Below are positions 1-8,908 of a stretch of 64,000 bases of DNA, one piece after another (position 1 is the first letter of the stretch; every line of letters begins with the position of its first letter). Source of the stretch: a bacterium (GTDB lineage: Bacteria > Cyanobacteriota > Vampirovibrionia > Gastranaerophilales > Gastranaerophilaceae). Under the pieces are notes generated by a model. That model had not been told where the DNA came from. It saw nothing but the letters and a program-made list of their open reading frames with translations, and made no database searches. The translations under genes were made by a program, and so were the position numbers. The stretch covers positions 1 to 64,000 of the forward strand of contig JAFUXT010000001.1 in assembly GCA_017470815.1 (NCBI GenBank), read 5' to 3'.

Positions 1-505
1 CAACACTTACTTCAGGAGCGTTAGCAGTAACTTGTTCGTCTTCAGGTTCAACGCTTGCTTCAGGAGCGTTAGCAGTAACTTGTTCTTCGTCAGGTTCAAC
101 GCTTGCTTCAGGAGCGTTAGCAGTAAATTGTTCTTCTTCAGGTTCAACTCTTGCTTCAGGAGCGTTAGCAGTAAATTGTTCTTATTCAGGTTCAACGCTT
201 GCTTCAGGAGCGTTAGCAGTAAATTGCTCTTCCTGCGGTTCAACACTTGCTTCAGGAGCGTTAGCAGTAACTTGTTCTTCTTGCGGTTCAACACTTACTT
301 CAGGAGCGTTGGCAGTAACTTGTTCTTCTTCAGGCTCAACGCTTGCTTCAGGAGCGTTAGCAGTAAATTGCTCTTCCTGAGGTTCAACACTTGCTTCAGG
401 AGCATTTGCGACAGGAGTTTCTTCCTGCGGTTCAACACTTGCTTCAGGAGCGTTTGCGACAGGGGTTTCTTCCTGCGGTTCAACACTTGCTTCAGGAGCA
501 TTTGA
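1..505 (-). repeat. 48-bp tandem repeat, 11 units visible
   Basis: A 48-bp unit (16 codons on the minus strand) recurs with constant spacing: the shared word CAGGAGCR starts at 13, 61, 109, 157, 205, 253, 301, 349, 397, 445 and 493. Every unit keeps the minus-strand frame that encodes variants of NAPEASVEPQEE. The units differ by substitutions only, with no indels. The array reaches the window edge and probably continues. Because the period is a multiple of three, other frames are open too, which produces spurious overlapping reading frames on both strands. Confidence 0.95.
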
Positions 506-1732
506 AACAATCAGTTCTTCTTTTGAATCTGAACTTGATTCAGGTTCAGATTCTTTGCTTTCTTCATCCTGAGTACTTATTTTTTGAGAACCTTCTATAT
601 TTTTTATGCCCAAAGTGTTTTCAATGTGTTTTGCCTTAGCAGTATAGTCTATAGAAAATTCTACGGCTTCCTGTGTATTTTCGTTTGTTACATCCAGAAT
701 TCCTTCATTACCAATGTCTAACAAATCCTGACCGATTTTCTCAGCAACATAAGCGAGTTGCGTATCGTTTACATTGACCAATGCATCTTCTAATAACCCG
801 CTTCCTTTTTCAGCAATTTTGAAGGCGTGAACTTTTTGAAAAATATTAAGTCTGTTATCTAATTTGCTAAAGTTCTTTGACGAATCTATTGTTTTTTGTG
901 CTGTTATTAAACCTTCATTTGAATCATTTGTAAGGGTATCAATTGATTCTAAGAAATTATCCAAATCAACGGAATTTTTTTGAAGTTCATCAATTACTGC
1001 TCCGCCTTGTTTAAGATTTTTTGATAATTTCTTATATTTTGCTTCTTCAGAAGCATCAAGTTTACCTTCTTCTTGTTTCTTTTTATCAAGAGATTTCCAC
1101 TCATCAGCCATATCTTTTATTTTGTCAATTGAGTTATTTTGCAAAATATTTTTTTGTTTTTTTGCAATACTAATAGCGGTATCAGTTAATTCCCTTGATT
1201 TTTCTCTGTCTTTTTCTACATCTTCCTGTGCTTTTTTGGATTTTATGGCATTATCTTTGACTTCTGCTCTGATTTTGTTTATCTCAGATTCACCTGTTTC
1301 TTTATCCTGAGAATTTACATCATTATATTCAACATCATCAGATACAATGCTATAATCAATTACATCTGCTTCTCGCTGCGCTTGCGCCCATGCAAGAACT
1401 TCAGTCGGAATGTTGACACCGTTATTGGACATTGTAATAATTTCTTCATAAGAATATTGGGCATAATCAGAGTCCGGTACAGCATCTACACCTGGTAAAA
1501 CTTTGTCGAATTTTGAATTTTGTGTCATATTCAGCATATTTTTTGCATATTGCAAATAAAATTCATCACTAAACTGTTGGTGCATTATGCATTCATGCTG
1601 ATATTTTAATTTCTCTGCAAGATCAATGACATCACGACTATATCCGGTAGTAGAGCCTGAAGATAGCCCCATTCCCAGATTTGGATAATCCAAATGTCCA
1701 AAATTACTTGATGTCCCTGATGTTGATGTCAT
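182..1732 (-). CDS. repeat-tailed coiled-coil protein of unknown function
   Basis: A 516-residue protein of unknown function, with no signal peptide. Residues 1-45 are Gly/Ser/Tyr-rich. The middle (about 130-330) is highly charged and predicted helical or coiled. The C-terminal part from about residue 390 is acidic and ends in seven 16-residue Pro/Glu-rich repeats (ANAPEASVEPQEE type). The stop codon is a TAA at 182-184, exactly where the other repeats have GAA, and the same frame stays open through four more repeats to base 1. The annotated end may therefore be a nonsense mutation or a natural length variant. The gene follows trxA on the same strand but is separated from it by a strong terminator. 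Such low-complexity acidic tails are typical of surface or scaffold proteins; I cannot assign a role. The start at 1732 has no clear ribosome binding site. Confidence 0.75.
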   Translation of the reverse strand: MTSTSGTSSNFGHLDYPNLGMGLSSGSTTGYSRDVIDLAEKLKYQHECIMHQQFSDEFYLQYAKNMLNMTQNSKFDKVLPGVDAVPDSDYAQYSYEEIITMSNNGVNIPTEVLAWAQAQREADVIDYSIVSDDVEYNDVNSQDKETGESEINKIRAEVKDNAIKSKKAQEDVEKDREKSRELTDTAISIAKKQKNILQNNSIDKIKDMADEWKSLDKKKQEEGKLDASEEAKYKKLSKNLKQGGAVIDELQKNSVDLDNFLESIDTLTNDSNEGLITAQKTIDSSKNFSKLDNRLNIFQKVHAFKIAEKGSGLLEDALVNVNDTQLAYVAEKIGQDLLDIGNEGILDVTNENTQEAVEFSIDYTAKAKHIENTLGIKNIEGSQKISTQDEESKESEPESSSDSKEELIVSNAPEASVEPQEETPVANAPEASVEPQEETPVANAPEASVEPQEEQFTANAPEASVEPEEEQVTANAPEVSVEPQEEQVTANAPEASVEPQEEQFTANAPEASVEPE

Positions 1733-1812
1733 TTAAGCGCGCCTTTTTAATATTTACTCATGTCCTTTGACGGCATAAATTCTCATAATCTTTAACATTT
1801 AGAGCATAAAAA

Positions 1813-1857
1813 AATAATGCCGTTACAAATTGTTACAATTTAAAACGACATTATTTT
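1813..1857. terminator. bidirectional hairpin after trxA
   Basis: Imperfect palindrome AATAATGCCGTTAC.../...AACGACATTATT flanked by A and T runs on both sides. It lies directly downstream of trxA on the minus strand and can terminate it. Confidence 0.75.
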
Positions 1858-1874
1858 TTTATTAAATAATTTTT

Positions 1875-2198
1875 TTAAATATGTTTTTCAATATTTGAAA
1901 TAATAGTTGATTTTGGCATCAAACCTACCATTCTTTCAACAGGTTGCCCTTTGTCGAAAACTAATAAACAAGGGATACCGCTAATTGAATATTTTTTTGC
2001 AATTTCTTTGTTTTCTTCAACATTCACTTTTGCAAATTTTACTTTACCATCATAATCCTTTGCGATTTCTTCCAATATAGGACCTAATTTTCTGCAAGGG
2101 CCGCACCAAGTTGCCCAAAAATCAACAACAGTAGGGATATCAGATTGTTCAACTTCCTGTTCAAAGATATTTTCAGTTAATTCTAATATTTCTGCCAT
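1875..2198 (-). CDS. trxA: thioredoxin
   Basis: Cytoplasmic disulfide reductase of 107 residues, the usual thioredoxin length. The redox motif WCGPC is at residues 31-35, preceded by the typical VVDFWAT strand. The cis-proline motif ISGIPCLLVF lies at about residues 72-81. It would be reduced by thioredoxin reductase, which is not in this window, and supply electrons to enzymes such as ribonucleotide reductase and peroxiredoxins. A GGAG ribosome binding site precedes the ATG at 2198. The Cys after the cis-Pro (IPC in place of the common IPT) is a small peculiarity. Transcribed alone, divergently from the exonuclease gene. Confidence 0.95.
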   Translation of the reverse strand: MAEILELTENIFEQEVEQSDIPTVVDFWATWCGPCRKLGPILEEIAKDYDGKVKFAKVNVEENKEIAKKYSISGIPCLLVFDKGQPVERMVGLMPKSTIISNIEKHI

Positions 2199-2290
2199 AA
2201 TTCCTCTCCATAATTTTGTAACATGACATATTTTAACATAGAAAATATTTTTATGCTATTATCTAAAGTAGGAATACTTAGGATAGAGAA

Positions 2291-3211
2291 ATGGCAAGAA
2301 AAAAGATAATTGAGATAGTTTTGGACACTGAAACAACGGGGCTTGATTACACAAAAGAAAAAATGGTCGAATTTGCGGCGGTAAGACTTGAAAACGGCAA
2401 AATAAAAGACCAGTTTCAAACTCTGATTAATCCCCAGCAGCATATAAGAAAATCAAGTATCGCAATTCACGGAATTACACCTGAAATGGTAGAGGATGCT
2501 CCGACAGAAGAAGAAGCAATGCCAAAAATTTTGGAATTCATGGGGGATTACCCTATGGTTGCCCACAATGCAATTTTTGATTATTCATTTATAAATGAAG
2601 CCGCAAAAAGAGTTACAGGCAAAGGTATTGAAAATGAAAGAATTGATACTCAGCAAATGTTCAAAGAAATTTATCCTGATTTGGATGCTCACGGTCTTAA
2701 TGCCCTGACAGATAAATTTAAAGTAGAATTAAAAGACCACCACAGAGCGATGGGTGATACTATGGGACTTGCGCTTGCTTATCCGAAATTGAAAAAACTT
2801 TATCTTCAGAGAAACGACTGGGCAAATAAAGAACTTGAAAATGTCGAATATCTTTTTGAAAGATTTTTAAGAATACAAAATACTGTTACCACTTTACAGT
2901 CCGAATTACAGGATTTGAAATCAGTATTCAAATTATACTTTGATTTGGGCGGAAAACCTTTGACTTCCGAAGAAGGTGATTTGCTCATTTATAATTCAAA
3001 ACAAACTTTCGGATATGATTTTGACGCAATAAAACCTGTTTTGGAAGAAATAGGCGCATTATCAAAAGCCGCAAGGATAAACACAGGATTTATTGACAGA
3101 CTCGCAAACGGTCACAGTATTGATGATGAGAAAAGAGAAATTCTTAAAAATGCAAGAACTGAACTTACAGAAACAAGAAATGTGCAGATAGTAAAAAATA
3201 ATAAATTGTAA
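2291..3211 (+). CDS. DEDDh 3'-5' exonuclease (DnaQ/PolC type)
   Basis: 306 residues. The N-terminal domain (about 8-175) is a DnaQ-like exonuclease: ExoI motif LDTETTGL, ExoII motif HNAIFDYSFI, ExoIII motif HRAMGDT, giving the acidic metal-binding residues and the catalytic His of the DEDDh group. These enzymes remove 3' nucleotides from DNA or RNA and act in proofreading or repair. The C-terminal 130 residues are helical and I recognise no domain there. It lacks the polymerase III theta/alpha-binding tail features that would let me call it dnaQ, so the general name is safer. Stand-alone gene, divergent from trxA; the weak ribosome binding site GGATAG precedes the ATG. Confidence 0.85.
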   Translation: MARKKIIEIVLDTETTGLDYTKEKMVEFAAVRLENGKIKDQFQTLINPQQHIRKSSIAIHGITPEMVEDAPTEEEAMPKILEFMGDYPMVAHNAIFDYSFINEAAKRVTGKGIENERIDTQQMFKEIYPDLDAHGLNALTDKFKVELKDHHRAMGDTMGLALAYPKLKKLYLQRNDWANKELENVEYLFERFLRIQNTVTTLQSELQDLKSVFKLYFDLGGKPLTSEEGDLLIYNSKQTFGYDFDAIKPVLEEIGALSKAARINTGFIDRLANGHSIDDEKREILKNARTELTETRNVQIVKNNKL

Positions 3212-3214
3212 TTA

Positions 3215-3287
3215 TGTCATCCTGAACTTGTTTCAGGATCTCCTAAATTTGCATAAGAAGAAATTCCGGAATAAATTCGGAATAACA
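3215..3287. repeat. TGTCATCCTGAA palindromic element, degenerate copy
   Basis: The left arm TGTCATCCTGAAC-TTG-TTTCAGGATC is a hairpin. The right arm carries a degenerate inverse (TTCCGGAATAAATTCGGAATAACA). The left arm is identical to that of the element at 57632-57718. Sits in the gap between the exonuclease and transporter genes. Confidence 0.8.
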
Positions 3288-3320
3288 TATATTTAATCTA
3301 TAACAAGGAGAAAATAATAA

Positions 3321-4730
3321 ATGTTTAAAAAATTAGGGGCTTTTTTTGCAGAACCACCTGCGGCAGAACCGATACAAGATGTACAAAAAGTCGCATCTAT
3401 GTATAAACACTGGAGATGGAGAATTTTCTATTCAAGTTTTATCGCTTATGTAGTTTTCCATTTGTGCAGAAAAAATATCGCAGTTGCACTTCCGTCAATG
3501 GGTCAGGCTCTAAATCTTACTAATACCCAACTCGGTATTTTAGGTTCAACTTTATATGTAACTTATGGTATCGGGAAATTTGTAAACGGTGTAATTGCAG
3601 ATAAATCAAATGTAAGAACATTTTTGCCGACCGCTCTTATTTTGTCTGCAATATGTAATATATGTTTTGTCTTAAGTGCGTTATTTGTAACTCCGGGGCA
3701 TATAAGTTTCTTCGGATTACCTTCAGCAACCGTACTATTATGGCTATTGTCATTTTTCTGGGGCGCAAACGGTTGGTTTCAATCATGCGGATTCCCGCCT
3801 GTTGCAAAAAGCCTTTCATATTGGTTTTCAAATTCTGAAAGAGGTACAAAATGGTCTATTTGGTCAACCTCTCATCAAATCGGGGTTTTTGCATCAGTTG
3901 CACTGTCAGGTATCGTAATTGACAAATTTGGCTGGATGGCCGCATTTTATGTTCCTGCAATTATTTGTTTAATCACAGGTGTCTGGTTATTTAACAGATT
4001 GAGAGATAAACCGCAGTCTTTAGGATTGCCTGATATTGAAAAATACAATAACGAACCCGTTAAAGAAGAAGAAAAAGATGAGCAGGCAGATGTTTCTTAT
4101 GTTCAGATATTCAAAAAACATATTTTGTGCAACCCGATTATCTGGATGCTTGCAATTTCTTACACTTTTGTTTATATCATTCGTTTCGGTACGGAAGATT
4201 GGCTTGTAAAATATCTTGTCGAAGTTAAGAACAATACATTGCCGATTGCGAGTGCAAAATTGAGTACACTCGCTCTTGTAGGTTCGGCAGGCGCAATTAT
4301 GGCAGGGGTAATATCCGATAAACTCTGCAAAGGCAACAGAACACCTGTTAATATTGTGTTCTTATGTTTGTTGATTTTAAGTTTATTCCTGTTTGCAACT
4401 AACCCGACAGGCAAACCGATATTTGAAGTTTTGGATTATGTTTATGCCGCAATGATAGGGGTATTTACAGCAGGGCCTCAAATGTTAATCGGCGGGCTTT
4501 GCGCAGTTGAAAGCAGTTCAAAGCGTGTAGCATCGGCTTCTATCGGATTTACCGGAATTTTTGGTTATGTCGGTGCGGCACTATCAGCAAGCGGAACAGG
4601 GTTCTTTGTTGATAAATTCGGATGGAACGGTGCAATTTCATTCTGGATGATTGCAACAGTTATTTGCGTTGTAATTTGTACGATTCTTTTGATATTTGAA
4701 AAAATCAGAAAAAGAAAAGCGCAGGCTTAA
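3321..4730 (+). CDS. MFS organophosphate:phosphate antiporter (UhpC/GlpT-like)
   Basis: A 469-residue inner-membrane protein with about 12 transmembrane helices and a charged central loop near residues 235-255. The motifs FHLCRKNIAVALPSM near the N terminus, YGIGKFVNGVIADKSN, and GANGWFQSCGFPPVAKSL are characteristic of the OPA branch of the major facilitator superfamily (GlpT, UhpT, UhpC). These import sugar phosphates or glycerol 3-phosphate in exchange for phosphate, or in UhpC act as a sensor. The Arg in 'LCRKN' corresponds to a substrate-phosphate-binding position in GlpT/UhpT. No two-component uhpAB partner is adjacent, so transport seems more likely than sensing. A strong ribosome binding site AAGGAGA precedes the start. 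Ends at a bidirectional terminator. Confidence 0.88.
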   Translation: MFKKLGAFFAEPPAAEPIQDVQKVASMYKHWRWRIFYSSFIAYVVFHLCRKNIAVALPSMGQALNLTNTQLGILGSTLYVTYGIGKFVNGVIADKSNVRTFLPTALILSAICNICFVLSALFVTPGHISFFGLPSATVLLWLLSFFWGANGWFQSCGFPPVAKSLSYWFSNSERGTKWSIWSTSHQIGVFASVALSGIVIDKFGWMAAFYVPAIICLITGVWLFNRLRDKPQSLGLPDIEKYNNEPVKEEEKDEQADVSYVQIFKKHILCNPIIWMLAISYTFVYIIRFGTEDWLVKYLVEVKNNTLPIASAKLSTLALVGSAGAIMAGVISDKLCKGNRTPVNIVFLCLLILSLFLFATNPTGKPIFEVLDYVYAAMIGVFTAGPQMLIGGLCAVESSSKRVASASIGFTGIFGYVGAALSASGTGFFVDKFGWNGAISFWMIATVICVVICTILLIFEKIRKRKAQA

Positions 4731-4752
4731 TAAAAAACAATTGGACAATTAG

Positions 4753-4795
4753 GAAATAAGGCAATAAGTTCATTTACGAATTATTGCCTTATTTC
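4753..4795. terminator. bidirectional terminator, perfect 15-bp stem
   Basis: GAAATAAGGCAATAA pairs perfectly with TTATTGCCTTATTTC across a 13-nt loop. It lies between the converging transporter gene and the 71-aa gene, overlapping the last bases of the latter. Confidence 0.9.
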
Positions 4796-5004
4796 TTTAA
4801 TAATACGATTTGGCTCAAATTTTCAATGTTTTCAGTCATTTTTTCAAATTCAGCCAATAAATAATTCATTGCCGATAAAACATGTGTCCCATCTTGAACT
4901 TCGTCCGCATTATGCTGTATGGCATCACGGATTGTTTGCATAAAATCTTTTAGGTTTAGTGCATTTTCATATAAGTTATCTAATTTTTTCAATAATTCAT
5001 TCAT
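4789..5004 (-). CDS. small helical protein of unknown function
   Basis: 71 residues, largely predicted alpha-helical with heptad-like Leu spacing (NELLKKLDNLYENALNL at the N terminus), and no signal peptide or Cys. It is divergent from an XRE regulator 83 bp away and shares the intergenic region with paired direct repeats, so it is a candidate target of that regulator. I recognise no family. A small helical protein facing an XRE gene could be an antitoxin-like partner, phage-type regulator target or structural peptide; nothing in the sequence decides this. It ends in a strong terminator. Confidence 0.6.
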   Translation of the reverse strand: MNELLKKLDNLYENALNLKDFMQTIRDAIQHNADEVQDGTHVLSAMNYLLAEFEKMTENIENLSQIVLLKK

Positions 5005-5008
5005 ATAA

Positions 5009-5045
5009 TTAAACCATATATATTGTGCTTTAAACCAAATATATC
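5009..5045. promoter_or_regulatory. direct-repeat operator candidate between divergent genes
   Basis: TTAAACCATATATAT (5009-5023) and TTAAACCAAATATAT (5030-5044) are direct repeats with 21-bp periodicity, two helical turns, in the 83-bp gap between the 71-aa gene and the XRE gene. This is the layout expected for cooperative binding by an autoregulating XRE repressor; binding is inferred. Confidence 0.5.
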
Positions 5046-5087
5046 ATGTTGTATATTGTTTGTCAATAAACTAATATAATTGTTAAG

Positions 5088-5324
5088 ATGATAAATAAAG
5101 ATAGTAATATAAATAAAATAGTTGGCAAGAAAATTAAACTTGAGAGAATAAAGAGAGATTTATCTCAGGAACAACTTGCAGACCTTTCTAATATCAGTAA
5201 AAATTTTGTTGGGGCAATAGAAAGAGGGGAATCTTCCCCAACAATAGAAACACTTGCAAAAATTGCAAATGCATTTGAAATTTCTCTGCCTGAACTTATT
5301 GACGTTTCAAAAGTTGAAATTTGA
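5088..5324 (+). CDS. XRE-family HTH transcriptional regulator
   Basis: 78 residues, almost entirely one Cro/C1-type helix-turn-helix: RIKRDLSQEQLADLSNISK, then FVGAIERGESSPTIETLAKIA, then a short tail ending ELIDVSKVEI. The family binds operator DNA as a dimer. It probably controls itself and the divergent 71-aa gene through the direct repeats at 5009-5044. The ATG at 5088 lies seven bases after TATAAT (5075-5080) with no Shine-Dalgarno sequence, so its mRNA is probably leaderless. Downstream it converges on atpC after only 11 bases. Confidence 0.88.
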   Translation: MINKDSNINKIVGKKIKLERIKRDLSQEQLADLSNISKNFVGAIERGESSPTIETLAKIANAFEISLPELIDVSKVEI

Positions 5325-5335
5325 TAAATAAGGGT

Positions 5336-5737
5336 TTAGACATCAGCATCATTGAGTTTTGCTTTTAGTCTTGCTTTTGCCCTTGCAATAGAGGCTTCAA
5401 CTCTTTTGGAATCTATCTTTGCATTGGCCTCTTTTAAAAGTCTGCGCCCACGCTCTAATGATTCTCTTGCTCGCATTTCGTCTATTTCTTCACCCGGTTC
5501 TGCAAGAGTAGTCAAAATCAGACATTCTTCGTCTTTAAACTGCAAAACTCCGCCCATTGTGGTAAAAGCCTTTGTTTCGTTATTTATTTTAACTCTTGTA
5601 ACCCCGATATCCAAAGCCGCCATAACAGGAACATGACCTTTTAAGATGCCGAACTCTCCATCTACACCTCTTGTGTAGATTTCATCAACATCACTATCAA
5701 ATACAACTTTTTCCTGTGTAATTATTTTTAAATTCAT
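5336..5737 (-). CDS. atpC: F1F0-ATP synthase epsilon subunit
   Basis: 133 residues, the normal length. The N-terminal beta-barrel is recognisable by FDSDVDEIYTRGVDGEFGIL and GHVPVMAALDIGV. The C-terminal helical hairpin is rich in Arg/Ala (ARESLERGRRLLKEANAK). Epsilon couples the F1 head to the c-ring and inhibits futile ATP hydrolysis. It follows atpD on the same strand after 124 bp that hold an inverted-repeat element. The beta-epsilon pair detached from the other ATPase genes is the cyanobacterial arrangement (there named atpB-atpE). Confidence 0.95.
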   Translation of the reverse strand: MNLKIITQEKVVFDSDVDEIYTRGVDGEFGILKGHVPVMAALDIGVTRVKINNETKAFTTMGGVLQFKDEECLILTTLAEPGEEIDEMRARESLERGRRLLKEANAKIDSKRVEASIARAKARLKAKLNDADV

Positions 5738-5752
5738 ATAAATCCTTTTAAG

Positions 5753-5857
5753 AGTGAATCGTGAATTGTGAAAAACGAATTGACCTTTATAAGTTTATGA
5801 ATTGTGAAATGTGCCTTAATCCTTATAACGACAACTCACGATTCACTATTCACTACT
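5753..5857. repeat. GTGAATyGTGAAT inverted-repeat element, copy 1
   Basis: Left end AGTGAATCGTGAATTGT and right end (read inverted) AGTGAATCGTGAGTTGT are near-identical terminal inverted repeats around a ~70-bp centre. It fills the atpD-atpC gap. Related elements occur at 41868-42053 and 56013-56123. Confidence 0.75.
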
Positions 5858-5861
5858 CGCT

Positions 5862-7318
<1,457 letters not shown>

Positions 7319-7537
7319 AATTTATTATACAATAAGAAAAATCTTTTTTCACTTTTTTTTACATTTTAATGAAAATTATATACAATTTTACAGTAAATAT
7401 TTGTGGTTACTACAGGTAATATTTTTTATGTTAATTATTGCTTTACAAATATAGCAACAACATACAATTGTAAAATCGTATATTATTAGCATTTTAATTT
7501 AATTGATTAAAATATTTTTTTAGATTAAAATTTAACT

Positions 7538-8674
7538 ATGTTTTCAAAAATTTTGGAATATTTAAATAAGAAATATAACCGTACAAAAGTTTTGGACAGA
7601 TACATTCTCAAACAAATTATTATGATGTTTTTGATGGGGGTATTTGTTTTTACAACTATTATTTTTGCATCAGATACTTTTATTACTCTTATTAAACAAA
7701 TTTCTCAATTCGGAATACCTTTTAAAATTGCTTTGATAATGATTTTGTTAAATCTTCCTGCGGTTATTGTTATGTCAATTCCGATGGGGGTATTGTTATC
7801 AACTGTAATGGTTTTGAATAAACTGAGCCTTGCATCCGAAATTACCGTCATGCGTTCATGCGGTATCAGTTTGAACAGAATTGCAAAACCTATATTTATT
7901 TTTTCAATAATAATGTCATTATTAACCTTCGCAATAAACGAAAGTGTTGCACCTGTTATGAGAAAGACCTCAAAAGATTTGGCATTGTGGTCTTTGGGAC
8001 AAAAACACATTCCTGCCGGAAAGGAAAATTTTGTGTTCAAAGAATTAGGTTCAGGCTCGTACTTAAAACGTCTTTTTTATGTAGGAAAAAGTACAGGTCG
8101 TACACTATATAATGTTACAGTACTCGATAATTCAAAACCTGAAACTATACAGGTTTTACAAGCAAGAGAAGGAAAAACTTCTCCTAAAGGCTGGGTATTT
8201 GATAAAGGGGCAATTTATACAATAGATGTCAACGGACAGGTTTTGAATACAACATTATTTGATACTTCTACAGTTCAATTCGGTCTTGATTTGTCCAAAG
8301 CAATGGATGAAGATGTCGCAGATGAAATGAATTTTACTAAATTAACAAAGTATCTGAACAAAAAAGACCTTACCGATGAAGACAAAAGGGCTTTGACTGT
8401 TCAACTATATGATAAACTTGCACTTCCGCTTGCGACAATAGTTTTTGTCCTGTTAGGTGTTCCACTTGCTATTACACCGCCAAGAGTTCGCTATAACAGA
8501 GGATTTTTGTTCACAATTTTGATTATATTCGCGTTTTATGTTTTAAGAGCGTTGTCAATTTCTATGGGAGAAGCGGGTACAATCCCGCCAAATCTTGCCG
8601 CATGGATACCTGATGTAACTCTTGCAATTTTAGGCGGGATTTTATATTACAGAAAAGTTTATACGATTTCTTAA
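7538..8674 (+). CDS. LptF/LptG family lipopolysaccharide export permease
   Basis: 378 residues of the YjgP/YjgQ type. Three transmembrane helices lie N-terminally (about residues 25-125), a periplasmic beta-jellyroll in the middle, and three helices at the end (about 290-375). Typical motifs are LDRYILKQ, LNLPAVIVMSIPMGVLL and LASEITVMRSCGISLNRI. LptF and LptG form the membrane part of the LptB2FGC ABC transporter that lifts LPS from the inner membrane. Only one permease gene is here and no lptB or lptC, as in other cyanobacteria-related genomes where a single or scattered gene is found. There is no Shine-Dalgarno sequence; TAAAAT (7526-7531) lies six bases before the ATG, suggesting a leaderless transcript. 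Confidence 0.85.
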   Translation: MFSKILEYLNKKYNRTKVLDRYILKQIIMMFLMGVFVFTTIIFASDTFITLIKQISQFGIPFKIALIMILLNLPAVIVMSIPMGVLLSTVMVLNKLSLASEITVMRSCGISLNRIAKPIFIFSIIMSLLTFAINESVAPVMRKTSKDLALWSLGQKHIPAGKENFVFKELGSGSYLKRLFYVGKSTGRTLYNVTVLDNSKPETIQVLQAREGKTSPKGWVFDKGAIYTIDVNGQVLNTTLFDTSTVQFGLDLSKAMDEDVADEMNFTKLTKYLNKKDLTDEDKRALTVQLYDKLALPLATIVFVLLGVPLAITPPRVRYNRGFLFTILIIFAFYVLRALSISMGEAGTIPPNLAAWIPDVTLAILGGILYYRKVYTIS

Positions 8675-8702
8675 TTTTTTAATTTGATTGTAATTAAGCA
8701 AT

Positions 8703-8726
8703 AAAAAAGGAACCTTTGGAGGTTCC
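8703..8726 (-). terminator. GGAACCT hairpin with minus-strand T run
   Basis: GGAACCT and AGGTTCC form a perfect 7-bp stem with a TTGG loop. On the minus strand it is followed by TTTTTT, so it is a good terminator for leftward transcription and only a weak one for the upstream lptF-like gene. Confidence 0.6.
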
Positions 8727-8742
8727 GTTATTGTAGTAGGGG

Positions 8743-8769
8743 AAAAGGAGGAAATTTATTATGTTTTAG
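8743..8769 (+). other. start-stop mini-ORF behind a perfect Shine-Dalgarno sequence
   Basis: AAAAGGAGG (8743-8751) is followed nine bases later by ATG TTT TAG (8761-8769). The spacing and sequence are ideal for initiation, but the reading frame has two codons. It lies in the 234-bp gap between the lptF-like gene and pgi and no longer frame starts there. It may be a relic or a ribosome-stalling leader. Confidence 0.4.
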
Positions 8770-8840
8770 TTACATGATATTTATCGGTTCACTTTAATAA
8801 AAACTTTAATAAATTTATCCTGATGTTTACAATTCGTAAC

Positions 8841-8874
8841 AAAAAGCGGCAACCGTACAAGGCTGCCGCTTTTT
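8841..8874. terminator. bidirectional terminator at the pgi 3' end
   Basis: AAAAAGCGGCA and TGCCGCTTTTT form an 11-bp stem with T runs on both strands, just downstream of pgi (minus strand). Confidence 0.9.
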
Positions 8875-8908
8875 CGTATTGTATTAAAGTATTAAAAATT
8901 ATAAGTTA

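Noticed and set aside
7-510. Long ORFs of 71-157 codons in other frames and on the plus strand of the repeat array
   Set aside because: They arise because the 48-bp period keeps all frames open; the minus-strand frame that continues into the 516-aa protein has the sensible composition and unique N-terminal region.
2183-2443. 86-codon minus-strand ORF between trxA and the exonuclease gene
   Set aside because: It lies over the promoter gap and the start of the exonuclease, is Phe/Lys-rich from AT-rich shadow sequence, and has no ribosome binding site.
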